Position numbers and translations under genes: made by a program
In this document: piece by piece, positions 39,737-48,999 of the stretch
Numbering within the stretch: the first letter of the stretch is position 1
How the letters are laid out: each line of letters begins with the position of its first letter
Source of the DNA: an uncultured Tessaracoccus sp.
GTDB lineage: Bacteria; Actinomycetota; Actinomycetes; Propionibacteriales; Propionibacteriaceae
Assembly (NCBI RefSeq): GCF_947286155.1
Contig: NZ_CAMYPD010000004.1
Span: forward strand, 40,948 to 104,947
Direction of reading: 5' to 3'
DNA length: 64,000 bases
Notes under the pieces: generated by a model
Told to the model about the DNA's origin: nothing
Database searches by the model: none
The model's input: the letters and a program-made list of their open reading frames with translations, nothing else

Positions 39737-40974
39737 GATTCTCCCTTCGTCGCGGCCATGACGCTCGTCATGCGAGGACGTTTGCTGCGCTTACGCTTCT
39801 TGGCCGCGAGATAGCGGCGCGCTTCGGGCGTCGCTTTGGCACACGCCAGCAGCACACCAACTCCGAGCAGGTTCGCCAGCAGCGCGGAACCACCATAGGA
39901 CAGGAACGGCAGCGGGACGCCGAGCACGGGCAGCAGGTGCAGCACCACGAAGATGTTGATGATGGCCTGGGTGAGGAACCAGCCGGTGATGCCGCCGGCC
40001 GCGATTCTGCCGAACAGCGAATCGGAGCGCAGTGCGATCTGGAATCCGGCGAAGGCGATGAGCGCGAACGCGAGGATCACTGCCAGCACGCCAAACAGCC
40101 CGAGTTCTTCCCCGATCACCGCGAAGATGTAGTCAGTGTGGGCGGCGGTTTTCAATCCGCCCCACTTCTGTTTACTGGCTCCGAGCCCGAGGCCCCACCA
40201 TCCGCCGGAAGCGAGTGCGTACAGCGCGGACATCGGCTGGGCGGAGAGGTCAGTGTTCGACGCGGGGTCGAGGAAGATCTTGATGCGGTCCATCCGGTTG
40301 CCCGAGCCGTACACGAGCAGACCGACGAGGGTGGCCGCCAGGACACCGAAGGGCAACAGGAGCTTGATAGGCGTGCCGACAAACCACAACACGAGCGCCA
40401 AGATGGCGGCGACAATCATGCCGGTACCCAGATCACGCCCCGCCAACACGAGAATGAGCACGACGGTAGACAAGCCGAACGGCCACACGAGATGTCGTAG
40501 ATCATGGATGAGATGGCGTTTGCGGTGCAGTACCGCAGCCGAAAACACGATGACAGCGAGCTTCGCGAACTCGGAAGGCTGAATTTGGACAGGACCGATG
40601 GCGAGCCAGTTCTGGTTACCGTAGTTGTGCACGCCCATCGGGGACACGACGAGGATCAGCAGCACCGTTGCCAGCGCCCACGCCGGCCAGCCAATGCGGA
40701 TGAGGAGGTCGATGCTGAACTTGGAGAGCAGCCATGCACCCAGCAGTCCGACGAGGAGGAACGAGCATTGACGGATGGCGAAGTAGTACGGGCTGTAGTC
40801 CCACCCTTGTGCCAAGGGAGCGGAAGCAGACAGCACCATGAGCGTACCGAGCCCGACGAGGAACCCAACGCTCCCGATGACGAACCAGTAGGGCGCCATG
40901 GGCGCGTCGACGAGCGCGCGGAGCTGGCGTCGCGTCGAGGATGTGCGCGGGCCCGACGGGGCTTCGACGGCCAT
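39733..40974 (-). CDS. ftsW: SEDS peptidoglycan polymerase FtsW
   Basis: FtsW (413 aa) polymerises septal glycan strands with FtsI. About ten membrane spans are visible. Conserved parts are NYGNQNWLAIGPVQIQPSEFAKLA, the catalytic-Asp-containing LVLAGRDLGTG (about residue 180), HTDYIFAVIGEELGLFG and LPFLSYGGSALLANLLGVG. The position between murD and murG supports FtsW rather than RodA. The C-terminal tail is very basic (KKRKRSKRPR), which suits membrane-proximal regulation. The ATG at 40974 follows GGAAGGAAG. Confidence 0.95.
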   Translation of the reverse strand: MAVEAPSGPRTSSTRRQLRALVDAPMAPYWFVIGSVGFLVGLGTLMVLSASAPLAQGWDYSPYYFAIRQCSFLLVGLLGAWLLSKFSIDLLIRIGWPAWALATVLLILVVSPMGVHNYGNQNWLAIGPVQIQPSEFAKLAVIVFSAAVLHRKRHLIHDLRHLVWPFGLSTVVLILVLAGRDLGTGMIVAAILALVLWFVGTPIKLLLPFGVLAATLVGLLVYGSGNRMDRIKIFLDPASNTDLSAQPMSALYALASGGWWGLGLGASKQKWGGLKTAAHTDYIFAVIGEELGLFGVLAVILAFALIAFAGFQIALRSDSLFGRIAAGGITGWFLTQAIINIFVVLHLLPVLGVPLPFLSYGGSALLANLLGVGVLLACAKATPEARRYLAAKKRKRSKRPRMTSVMAATKGES

Positions 40975-40988
40975 GCGACTTCCTTCCT

Positions 40989-42443
40989 CTAGCGCGATTG
41001 CAGGTAATCCTTCACCGCGGCGGCGAAGGCCTCTCCGCGTGCCGCATACCCACTGAACATGTCCAGCGAGGCTCCGCCAGGAGACAGCAACACGACATCA
41101 CCATCCGAAGCGATCTCTCCAGCCAATCGCACCGCCTCGGCCATGACACCAGTGTCGGATGAATCGAGCACATGGACGGGGACCTCGGGCGCGTGTCGGG
41201 CGAGCGCATCGGCAATGACCTGACGGTCGATGCCGATCACGATGGCTGCGCGCATGCGCTTCGCGTGCGCGACGATGAGTTCATCGAACGAAGTTCCCTT
41301 GGTCTGTCCGCCCGCGATCCACACGAAGTGGTCGAAGGCTTGCATGGCTGAGTTCACAGCGTGGGGATTGGTGGCCTTGGAGTCGTCGATCCAACGGATG
41401 CCGTCGCGCTCCGCCACAGTGCTGATCCGGTGCCCACCCAGCTGCACGTCGCGCAGCCCTTGAGCCACCGCTTGCGGACGTACCCCGAAGCTGCGCGCCA
41501 GCGCGGCGGCGGCGAGGGCATTGGCGATGTTGTGGGGAGCGTGCGGCTGGACGTCGTCGATGCTCGCGATTTCGAGCGCGGATGTGGCGCGCTGCGCAAC
41601 GAATGCCCTATCGACGAGGAGGTCGTCGACCACGCCCATCATCGAGCGCGCTGGGGTGCCGAGCGTGAACCCGATGGCGCGAGCACCCTCCTGCACTTCT
41701 GCTTCCTCCACCATCCGTTCGGTGACGGGTTCGTCGGCGTTGTACACGCACGAGTGGCTCACGCGCTCGTAGATGCGGGCCTTGTCTGCTTGATAGCGCT
41801 GGTAGCCGTCGGGGCCGGGATACCACTCGAGGTGGTCTTCGTGAATATTGAGCACGGCGGCAGAGTGCAGGGCGACGGTGTGCACGTAATGCAGCTGGAA
41901 GCTCGACAACTCGATCACGAACACGTCGTAGTGTTCTTCGTCCAGCACGGCCTCGATGATGGGGCGCCCGATGTTGCCAACCTCGGCCACGGTGAGCCCG
42001 TCGGCCCTGAGCATCGCGGTAGTCATCTGCGTGGTGGTGGTTTTGCCATTGGTGCCGGTGATGCCAATCCACGGCACGGCACGGTCGGGCTGCATCATGC
42101 GCCACGCCAATTCGATGTCACCCCAGACGGGGATGCCGGCGTCGTGGGCGGCCTGTAGGAGCGGAGCGTCGGGACGCCAACCCGGCGAAGTCACGACGAG
42201 ATCAGTGCCCTTGGGCAGCGCTGCGGTGGAGCCGGGGCCGGTGGTCACCGTCGCCCCGAGTACGCGCAGCAGTTCGGCCTTGTCGTGGTGGCGGTCGTTG
42301 TCGTCGAGCACCGTCACCTGGGCGCCCAGCTCCAGCAGACCGTCGGCTGCGGAGAAGCCTGTCACTCCGAGCCCGGCGACGACGGCGTGCACACCCGACC
42401 AGTCGGAGAGCCGGTTCATGCCGGCCAAGCGGGCCTCACTCAC
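40989..42443 (-). CDS. murD: UDP-N-acetylmuramoylalanine-D-glutamate ligase
   Basis: MurD (484 aa) adds D-glutamate to UDP-MurNAc-L-Ala. It has AVVAGLGVTGFSAADGLLELGAQVTVLDD at the N-terminus, the ATP loop GITGTNGKTTTTQM (about residue 125), ELSSFQLHYV, NIHEDHLEWY and the domain 3 signature DDSKATNPHAV. I placed the start at GTG 42443, overlapping the mraY stop in GTGA. An ATG at 42419, eight codons inside, is an equally possible start. There are 14 bp to ftsW. Confidence 0.95.
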   Translation of the reverse strand: MSEARLAGMNRLSDWSGVHAVVAGLGVTGFSAADGLLELGAQVTVLDDNDRHHDKAELLRVLGATVTTGPGSTAALPKGTDLVVTSPGWRPDAPLLQAAHDAGIPVWGDIELAWRMMQPDRAVPWIGITGTNGKTTTTQMTTAMLRADGLTVAEVGNIGRPIIEAVLDEEHYDVFVIELSSFQLHYVHTVALHSAAVLNIHEDHLEWYPGPDGYQRYQADKARIYERVSHSCVYNADEPVTERMVEEAEVQEGARAIGFTLGTPARSMMGVVDDLLVDRAFVAQRATSALEIASIDDVQPHAPHNIANALAAAALARSFGVRPQAVAQGLRDVQLGGHRISTVAERDGIRWIDDSKATNPHAVNSAMQAFDHFVWIAGGQTKGTSFDELIVAHAKRMRAAIVIGIDRQVIADALARHAPEVPVHVLDSSDTGVMAEAVRLAGEIASDGDVVLLSPGGASLDMFSGYAARGEAFAAAVKDYLQSR

Positions 42444-43510
42444 TGCCCCACCACCCATTCGGCGTAGAAGATGCCAAGCGCCAGGGCCACGAACAGCCCG
42501 CAAACGATCCAGAACCGGATGACGACGGTGACCTCCTGCCACCCCTTGAGCTCAAAGTGGTGGTGGATCGGGGTCATCTTGAAGATACGTTTGCCCTTGG
42601 TGAGCTTGAAGTACGACACCTGCAGCATCACTGAGCCTGCCTCGAGCACAAACAGCAGGCCGATGATCACCGCGAGCAGCTCGGTGCGCGTCATGACGGA
42701 GATGCCGGCGAGCGCGCCGCCGATGGCGAGCGAGCCGGTGTCGCCCATGAATATCTTGGCCGGCTTGGCATTCCACCACAGGAATCCGAAACACGCGGCC
42801 GCGAGCGAGATTGCCACCACTCCCAGGTCGTAGGGGTCACGCACCAAATAGCAGCGCGGGCCGGCCGTCGACGTGCGCCCGCACCACTGGTTCACCTGCC
42901 AGATGGAGATGAGGGTGTAGGCCGCGAACACCAGCGATGCGGAGCCGGCAAGCAAGCCGTCGAGGCCATCAGTGAGGTTCGTCGAGTTCGACCATGCCGC
43001 GACGAGGAAGGCGATGAAGGCGATGGCGACCACCGTCGGCAGAGCAAGCCAGGTGATGTCGCGCAGGAACGAGATGGCGTTGGAACCAGGCGTAGCACCA
43101 CGAGTTCCGGGGAAATGCAGCACTGCCCAGCCGAAGATGCCGCCGATCAGAAACTGTCCGAGGAGTTTACCTTTCGGCGTAAGGCCGAGGCTGCGTTCCT
43201 TCGCGATCTTGGACCAATCGTCGAGGAAGCCGAGCCCACCCATGGCGAGCGTGAGCCCGATGAGCAGCATGCCGGACAGCGTCGGCGGATTCCACAGCAC
43301 GAGGTGGCTCACGAAGTACGCGAACGTCATCGCCAGCACGATGACGAGGCCGCCCATCGTCGGAGTGCCGCGCTTCACCTGGTGCGAGTCCGGCCCATCC
43401 TCACGGATGAACTGCCCGTACCGTTTCTTGGTGAGGTAACGGATGAGCACCGGTGTCCCCACGAGGGTGAACACCATCGACAGGCCTCCGGCCAACAGGA
43501 TGTTGATCAC
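42440..43510 (-). CDS. mraY: Phospho-N-acetylmuramoyl-pentapeptide transferase
   Basis: MraY (356 aa) moves phospho-MurNAc-pentapeptide to undecaprenyl phosphate, making lipid I. About ten membrane spans are visible. Conserved parts are GTPTMGGL, FLDDWSKI (DDxxK), NSTNLTDGLDGLLAGSA, FMGDTGSLAIGGAL and the HHHFELKGW His cluster at the C-terminus. The start is GTG 43510, overlapping the murF stop by 4 bp. All catalytic aspartates of the family are present. Confidence 0.96.
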   Translation of the reverse strand: MINILLAGGLSMVFTLVGTPVLIRYLTKKRYGQFIREDGPDSHQVKRGTPTMGGLVIVLAMTFAYFVSHLVLWNPPTLSGMLLIGLTLAMGGLGFLDDWSKIAKERSLGLTPKGKLLGQFLIGGIFGWAVLHFPGTRGATPGSNAISFLRDITWLALPTVVAIAFIAFLVAAWSNSTNLTDGLDGLLAGSASLVFAAYTLISIWQVNQWCGRTSTAGPRCYLVRDPYDLGVVAISLAAACFGFLWWNAKPAKIFMGDTGSLAIGGALAGISVMTRTELLAVIIGLLFVLEAGSVMLQVSYFKLTKGKRIFKMTPIHHHFELKGWQEVTVVIRFWIVCGLFVALALGIFYAEWVVGQ

Positions 43511-44928
43511 TGTGCTTCCTCCAAGGCTGCTGCGACCTGTTCGAGGCCCACGGCTCTAGATCCTTTCACGAGTACGACGTCGCCTGCGCCGGGCGCGAGG
43601 TGGCGTGCCACCTCGTCGCGAGTGACCACGACGCATTCCGGCACGCCTTCGGCTGCGCCTTCGACAATCGCTGACGCAAACTCTCCAACAGCAATGACCT
43701 TACTGAACCCGAGGTCCGCGCAGCGTCGTCCGATGCCGACGTGGGCATCGTACGCGTTCGCGCCCAGCTCAAGCATGTCGCCGAGCACCGCCGTCGCCGT
43801 CGCGCCCGGATGGGCTTCGCGGTTGATGTCTACCATCTCAGCCACGGTGTTCAGCGCCGCGGTGACGGATTCCGGATTCGCGTTGTACGCATCGTTGACG
43901 AGCAGCGCACCGGAGGCTAGTTCGCTGAGCGCCATGCGCCAATCCGAGCGCGCGACCGCCGCGCTGAGGGCAGCAGCGACGCGCTCCACGTCCATGCCTG
44001 CGATCACACCGACGGCAGCCGCGCTCAGCGCGTTACCCACCTGGTGGCGCCCCACGACGCTCAGGGCGACGGGGGCGCTGCGGGTGCCCTGATCGTCGCT
44101 CACCTCCAACGTGAATCGAGGTCGACTGACTGCGTCGACGGTGATGTTGTGCGCCGTGACGCGCAGTGCTCCCTCGGGCAGTGCGCCCGTCCCGACCCAG
44201 GCGATGCGCGCCTTCGTCTTCGACGCCATCGCTCGTACATGCTCGTCGTCGGCGTTGAGCACGGCCCAGCCGTCGTCGGAGAGGTCTTCGACGATCTCCG
44301 ATTTCGCCCGGGCGGTCACCTCGATGCCGCCGAACTCCCCGGCATGCGCCGAGCCGACATTCAGCGCGACGGCGATGTCGAGCGGGACGAGCGACGTCAA
44401 CCATTTGATGTGCCCGATCCCTCGCGCACCCATCTCGCTGACGAGGAACTGTGTGGCTTCTCCCACGCGACAGGCAGTGAGCGGCACTCCGATCTCGTTA
44501 TTGAGGCTGCCGCTGGGAGCCACCGTCTCGCCTGCTTGTTCGAGCACTTGAAAGATGAGGTCTTTGGTAGACGTCTTTCCCGACGATCCCGTCACGCCGA
44601 TCGACAGCATCCCCTGGGCGCGCGCCTCTTTCACTACACCCCTGGCAATCCAGCTGAGCGTCTGCACGGAGTCCTCGCCGAGCAGGTGTGGCACGTCGGC
44701 GTCGGTGACGTACATGCCGACGACGGCACTTGCTCCCGCGTCTTGCGCGGCGGCGGCGAAGGAGTGGCCGTCAACTCGCTCCCCGGGGATGGCGACGAAC
44801 ACCGCGCCGGGCGTGACCGCTCGGTTGTCGGTCACCACGTCGGGCCCGACGAGCACGTCGTCGCCCACCACCTCTACGGCAGCCGGCTGCATGAGCGCCA
44901 CGAGTTCAGAGAGTTTGCGCTGTTTCAC
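43507..44928 (-). CDS. murF: UDP-N-acetylmuramoyl-tripeptide-D-alanyl-D-alanine ligase
   Basis: MurF (473 aa) adds D-Ala-D-Ala to the UDP-MurNAc tripeptide. It has VTDNRAVTPGAVFVAIPGERVDGH in domain 1, the ATP loop GVTGSSGKTSTKDL (about residue 112), SLNNEIGVPLT, EMGARGIGHI, and the NDAYNANPESVTAAL motif in domain 3. It starts with GTG 44928, overlapping the murE stop by 4 bp. The GSSGKTST form of the P-loop is normal for MurF. Confidence 0.96.
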   Translation of the reverse strand: MKQRKLSELVALMQPAAVEVVGDDVLVGPDVVTDNRAVTPGAVFVAIPGERVDGHSFAAAAQDAGASAVVGMYVTDADVPHLLGEDSVQTLSWIARGVVKEARAQGMLSIGVTGSSGKTSTKDLIFQVLEQAGETVAPSGSLNNEIGVPLTACRVGEATQFLVSEMGARGIGHIKWLTSLVPLDIAVALNVGSAHAGEFGGIEVTARAKSEIVEDLSDDGWAVLNADDEHVRAMASKTKARIAWVGTGALPEGALRVTAHNITVDAVSRPRFTLEVSDDQGTRSAPVALSVVGRHQVGNALSAAAVGVIAGMDVERVAAALSAAVARSDWRMALSELASGALLVNDAYNANPESVTAALNTVAEMVDINREAHPGATATAVLGDMLELGANAYDAHVGIGRRCADLGFSKVIAVGEFASAIVEGAAEGVPECVVVTRDEVARHLAPGAGDVVLVKGSRAVGLEQVAAALEEAQ

Positions 44929-46430
44929 CGTCGTTCCTCCTGCAACTTCGCCCAGGCGTCGCGGGCCACCTCAACATCGTCGAAGTCGACGACACGGTCG
45001 GCCAGTATCTGCCCCTGCTCGTGTCCCTTACCCAAGATGGCGACCACCCCATCACGCTCGGTGTGTGCGAGCGCGTAGGCGATCGCGTCGGCTCGCCCGG
45101 CAACTTCTACTACCTCGGCGCCATGCCCGTGTGCTCCTTCGAGGGTGGCCGCACGGATAGCCGCTGGATCTTCAGTGCGCGGGTTGTCGTCGGTGATTAC
45201 CACCTGGCTGCTGTGGCGCGCTGCCGCAGCTCCAATGAGTGGGCGTTTCACCGGGTCGCGGTCTCCCCCACAGCCCACCACCGTGGTGAGCGGGCCGAGC
45301 TGCGCGAGCTCTTCGACGGCGGCCTCCACCGCTTGCGGGGTGTGCGCGAAATCGACGAAGACGAGCGGGGCGGCGTCGTCGAGGATGGCCCGCTGCATGC
45401 GACCTGGCACCTGCGCTTGCCGTAGACCTTCCACAGCCCGCTCGGCGTCGAAGCCTGCTGCCTCGAGCATGGCGAGGGCAAGCACCGCGTCCACCATGTT
45501 GTGCATGCCGGGCAGTGCCAGTTCGACGGTGAGCTTCCGCCCACCCCGGCGCACTGTGCCTCTCGTTCCCAACCGGCCGTGCGGGATCACGTCGGAGAGT
45601 ATCCAGTCGGCGTCGCGCGTGCCCACGGTCGTGAGCCGCATCGCGCCCTGCGCACGCACCTGCTCGGCCAGCTCGACGCCGCGTTCGTCGTCGATCCAGA
45701 TCACGGCGGCATCGGCACGGCCAGGCTCGAACAGCTTGCGTTTCGCGGCGAAGTAGTTCTCAAGTGTGTGGTGGTAGTCGAGGTGGTCTTGGCCAAGATT
45801 TGTGAAGCCGACGACGTCGAAGTGCATGCCCTGCACTCGCTCGAGCGCCAGTGCGTGCGACGATACCTCCATCGCGACGGCGCTCGCACCGCGTTCGAGC
45901 ATCGCGGCGAGCTGCTGCTGCAGATCCGTCGCCTCCGGGGTGGTCACCGTGGTGCTGTGAGCCTCGAGCGCAACATCGTCAAGGCGTGCACCGAGGGTGC
46001 CGATGGTGCCAACCGACGAGCCGAGCGATCGCAGCGCCTGGGCGATGAGGGCGACGGTCGTCGTCTTGCCGTTCGTGCCCGTCACCCCAAATGCGGTGAG
46101 GTGCTCCGTCGGATACCCATAGAAGGCGGCAGCCGCATCGCCGAGTGTCCGACGGGCGTTGTCCGCCACCACCAGCGGCACGTCAATATCGCCGACGATC
46201 GCGGCGCCGTCGGCGTCAGTGAGCACCGCTGCGGCACCAGACGCAACGGCTTGCCCCACGAACCGCGCACCGTGCGTGCGCTGGCCAGGCAACGCGGCGT
46301 ACAACCAACCGGGGTGGACATTCCTGGAATCCAGTGTGATCCCAGCAATAGCCACGTCTGCCGCCGCCTCAGGCAGTAACTGCCGAAGGCTCACGGCACC
46401 GGATGAATGTGCATGCATGTCGGGCATCAT
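44925..46430 (-). CDS. murE: UDP-N-acetylmuramoyl-tripeptide synthetase (diaminopimelate-adding)
   Basis: MurE (501 aa) adds the third stem-peptide residue. The ATP loop is VTGTNGKTTTVAL (about residue 115), followed by EVSSHALALERV and NLGQDHLDYH. The substrate-specifying motif DDNPRTEDP near residue 415 indicates a diaminopimelate enzyme rather than a lysine enzyme; LL- versus meso-DAP cannot be told from this motif. The ATG at 46430 overlaps the ftsI stop. It lies between ftsI and murF, the normal cluster order. Confidence 0.95.
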   Translation of the reverse strand: MMPDMHAHSSGAVSLRQLLPEAAADVAIAGITLDSRNVHPGWLYAALPGQRTHGARFVGQAVASGAAAVLTDADGAAIVGDIDVPLVVADNARRTLGDAAAAFYGYPTEHLTAFGVTGTNGKTTTVALIAQALRSLGSSVGTIGTLGARLDDVALEAHSTTVTTPEATDLQQQLAAMLERGASAVAMEVSSHALALERVQGMHFDVVGFTNLGQDHLDYHHTLENYFAAKRKLFEPGRADAAVIWIDDERGVELAEQVRAQGAMRLTTVGTRDADWILSDVIPHGRLGTRGTVRRGGRKLTVELALPGMHNMVDAVLALAMLEAAGFDAERAVEGLRQAQVPGRMQRAILDDAAPLVFVDFAHTPQAVEAAVEELAQLGPLTTVVGCGGDRDPVKRPLIGAAAARHSSQVVITDDNPRTEDPAAIRAATLEGAHGHGAEVVEVAGRADAIAYALAHTERDGVVAILGKGHEQGQILADRVVDFDDVEVARDAWAKLQEERR

Positions 46431-48439
46431 TCAAAGGTTAGCGGCTCTCGCGACGCCTTGGTGGTGGAGGGCAGCACGTTGTACCTGGGCAACGCTACCT
46501 GCAGCACCTGATTGACAACTGGCAACGCCAGGCGGCTACCCAGGTTGCCATTGGCCGGCTGGTCGATCACCACGTACACGAGAATCTGCGGGTCCTCGGC
46601 AGGCGCCACACCCACGTACGACGCAGTAAACCCCTTGTAGCACTTGCATTTGGGGTTGTAGCGCTGGGCTGTTCCCGACTTGCCAGCCACGCGGTAGCCG
46701 GGGATCGCCCGCTCCTTGGGATCGGCCATGGTGACGGCTTCCATCATGTTGACGGTCATGGCGGAAGCTTCCTCCGAGATGACCTTGCGGCTCGTCGGTT
46801 CCTTGCGTTCCAGCTCATTACCTTCGGCGTCCTTCGCCGACTTGATGATGGTCGGCTGATGGTACGTACCGCCGTTCACCACGGACGCGAGCGCGCCGGC
46901 CATCTGCACGGCGTTGACAGACAGGCCCTGCCCGAACGAGATCTGGTCGCGCGTGTAGTCAGCCATGCCTGCCGGGGGAAGGTGCCCCTTTGCTTCACCG
47001 GGCAGCCCGACACCAGTGCGGTTGCCCAGACCGAAGCTGGAGAGATAGCTGTGCAGCTGCCCCTTATCCATCTGCCGAGCGAGCTCAATGGTGCCGATGT
47101 TCGATGACTGCGCGACGACGCCCCGCGCGGTGAGCTGCAGCGTGCCGTGCTCGAACGAGTCGCGGACGTAGCCGGAGCCCGAAGCGATCTTCTCCGGCAC
47201 CCGAACCTTCGTATCAGGTGTGACGAGGCCCTGGTCGGCTAGCGCTGCCATAGTGAGCACCTTCTGCGTCGAACCGGGTTCGTACGCCTGGGTGACGGCA
47301 CGGTTGCCGAGGTCCTCCTGATCCGCCGCACCAGGGTTAGACGAGTCGAAGGTGGGCAGCACGGAGAGCGCGAGGATCTCACCGCTCTTGACGTTCATCG
47401 CCACTGCGGTACCCGTCTTAGCGCCGGCCTTCTGGATGCCTTGGGCCAAGAACTGGTCGGTCATCCATTGCAAGTCGGAGTCGATCGTGAGCTGGTAGCT
47501 CGCGCCGTTCTTCGCAGGCACCATGGTGTTCGTCCCCAGCGGAATACGTCCATACGTGGAGCGATCGAACGTGCTCGTGCCGTTGATGCCCTGGATCTCC
47601 TTCTCTAAGGCGAATTCGAGCCCGCTCGCGCCGTCGCCCTCGCCGTTGACGAAGCCCACGACGTTGGAGCCCGTCGTGCGGTTGGGATAGGAGCGGATCG
47701 GGTCTGACTCGCCGAACACTCCGTACCAACGCTTCACCCCGCGCTCACCGACATCCTCGCCGCCGACGCCAGCGTTCATGTCGTCTTGGATGCGGGTGAA
47801 GGTATGAGCGGACACGCGTCGCGCCACCACTTCATACTGCGAACGCTTCCCCGTCTTCGTATCGCGACGGTCGAAAATCTCGAGGTAGTCCTCCTTGCGC
47901 CCGCCGAGGTGCTTCACCAAGATGTCTGCCACCGCGCCTGGGGCCGCCGCGGCCTCCGCCTGCTTTTGCGGCGACATCTTGTACCGCTTGTCAGCGCCGT
48001 TGGTCTTGATCATGTCTGGATCGACGAAGATCATGAAGCCCGGCTCCGTTTCCGCGAGCACAACCCCGTTACGGTCCGTGATGGCGCCGCGCTGGGCAGG
48101 AACGTCGCGGGAGGTCTGCATCTTCTTGGCCGCCTCTGCGGCGAACGCCTGCGGGTCGAGAGCCTGTAACTGGAACGCCCGCGCCCCGGCAACACCTAGC
48201 ATCAACGCCACCACGACGAGGAACACGCTCAGGCGAGTGTGCGTTTTGCCGAGCTTCACGACACGCTTGCCACGCGTCTTGTAGCGCACTCCCGACGCGC
48301 TACGCCTGGATGCTGCAGTATCGACGATCTTCGTACACCCAGGCTTCGCCGACGAACGGCGCGCGGACTTCGTCGCGCCCTTTGCGGGTGCGCGACGTGT
48401 TCTCACGTTCGCGGCGCTGCTGTTCGAGCGCTTCGTCAT
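46427..48439 (-). CDS. ftsI: Septal peptidoglycan transpeptidase FtsI (PBP3)
   Basis: FtsI (670 aa) crosslinks septal peptidoglycan. A long basic cytoplasmic tail (about 1-65) and one membrane span (about 70-90) precede the pedestal domain with PAQRGAITDRNGVVLA. The transpeptidase domain has the catalytic Ser in EPGSTQKVL, SSN and KSGTAQ. No PASTA repeats follow. I used ATG 48439, which has GGAGG 6 bp upstream and overlaps the ftsL stop by one base; GTG one codon earlier is too close to the site. Two cysteines (CKC) lie between KSGTAQ and GFTASYVG. Confidence 0.95.
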   Translation of the reverse strand: MTKRSNSSAANVRTRRAPAKGATKSARRSSAKPGCTKIVDTAASRRSASGVRYKTRGKRVVKLGKTHTRLSVFLVVVALMLGVAGARAFQLQALDPQAFAAEAAKKMQTSRDVPAQRGAITDRNGVVLAETEPGFMIFVDPDMIKTNGADKRYKMSPQKQAEAAAAPGAVADILVKHLGGRKEDYLEIFDRRDTKTGKRSQYEVVARRVSAHTFTRIQDDMNAGVGGEDVGERGVKRWYGVFGESDPIRSYPNRTTGSNVVGFVNGEGDGASGLEFALEKEIQGINGTSTFDRSTYGRIPLGTNTMVPAKNGASYQLTIDSDLQWMTDQFLAQGIQKAGAKTGTAVAMNVKSGEILALSVLPTFDSSNPGAADQEDLGNRAVTQAYEPGSTQKVLTMAALADQGLVTPDTKVRVPEKIASGSGYVRDSFEHGTLQLTARGVVAQSSNIGTIELARQMDKGQLHSYLSSFGLGNRTGVGLPGEAKGHLPPAGMADYTRDQISFGQGLSVNAVQMAGALASVVNGGTYHQPTIIKSAKDAEGNELERKEPTSRKVISEEASAMTVNMMEAVTMADPKERAIPGYRVAGKSGTAQRYNPKCKCYKGFTASYVGVAPAEDPQILVYVVIDQPANGNLGSRLALPVVNQVLQVALPRYNVLPSTTKASREPLTFE

Positions 48440-48999
48440 CACTCACCTCCAGGGGTGCTTGTGGGCTGCGTGGTAGGGGTTGGGCTCGGCACAGGCGATG
48501 CCGACGGTTGGGGAGCCGCAGGCTGCTGTGCGGCGATGACATCCTCGGGCCGTTCACCGTGCTCCTCCGGTTTCGGGGTAGGCGGCACAGGCGACGGCGT
48601 CACCACCGGGCTCGGCGAGGGCGGCGGGGTGGGTGTCGGCTGAGGCTTCTGCCTGCGCAGCTCGGGGAATTCGTTGCCGCGCACCTTCGTCGGTTCACCA
48701 AGCACCTTGCCCGAATCCAGCATGACGAACGCGGGGTACGGGTTGGGCACCATGTTGAGCTCGCTGGCGCGCATGGCGAGAGAGCCCGTGCTGGAGAGCC
48801 CCTCGAGTTGCGTTCGCAGCGACGCGGATTCGTACTCGAGTTTCTTCGCCTCGGTCTGCAGCTTGGTGAGCTCGTTGGCCTGCGCCCCGATCGATGTCGT
48901 CACGACGAGGACGCCGGCGAGCCCCAACCCAATGATGGCGACGATGATCAGGGCGAACCTGACCGTCGAGATAGTCCCTTTGGTGGTTGTTCCGCTCAT
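48439..48999 (-). CDS. ftsL: FtsL/FtsB-like septum protein with Pro-rich tail
   Basis: This 186-residue protein occupies the ftsL position between rsmH and ftsI. It has a short cytoplasmic start, one membrane span (about residues 14-36), and a coiled coil (about 40-66, ANELTKLQTEAKKLEYESASLRTQLEGL). The septal-protein motif with NMVPNPYPAFVML follows. The last 75 residues are mostly Pro, Ser and Thr, an extension most FtsL proteins lack. It should bridge FtsQ to FtsW/FtsI outside the membrane. The ftsL name rests on position and topology, since sequence conservation in this family is low. Confidence 0.82.
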   Translation of the reverse strand: MSGTTTKGTISTVRFALIIVAIIGLGLAGVLVVTTSIGAQANELTKLQTEAKKLEYESASLRTQLEGLSSTGSLAMRASELNMVPNPYPAFVMLDSGKVLGEPTKVRGNEFPELRRQKPQPTPTPPPSPSPVVTPSPVPPTPKPEEHGERPEDVIAAQQPAAPQPSASPVPSPTPTTQPTSTPGGE

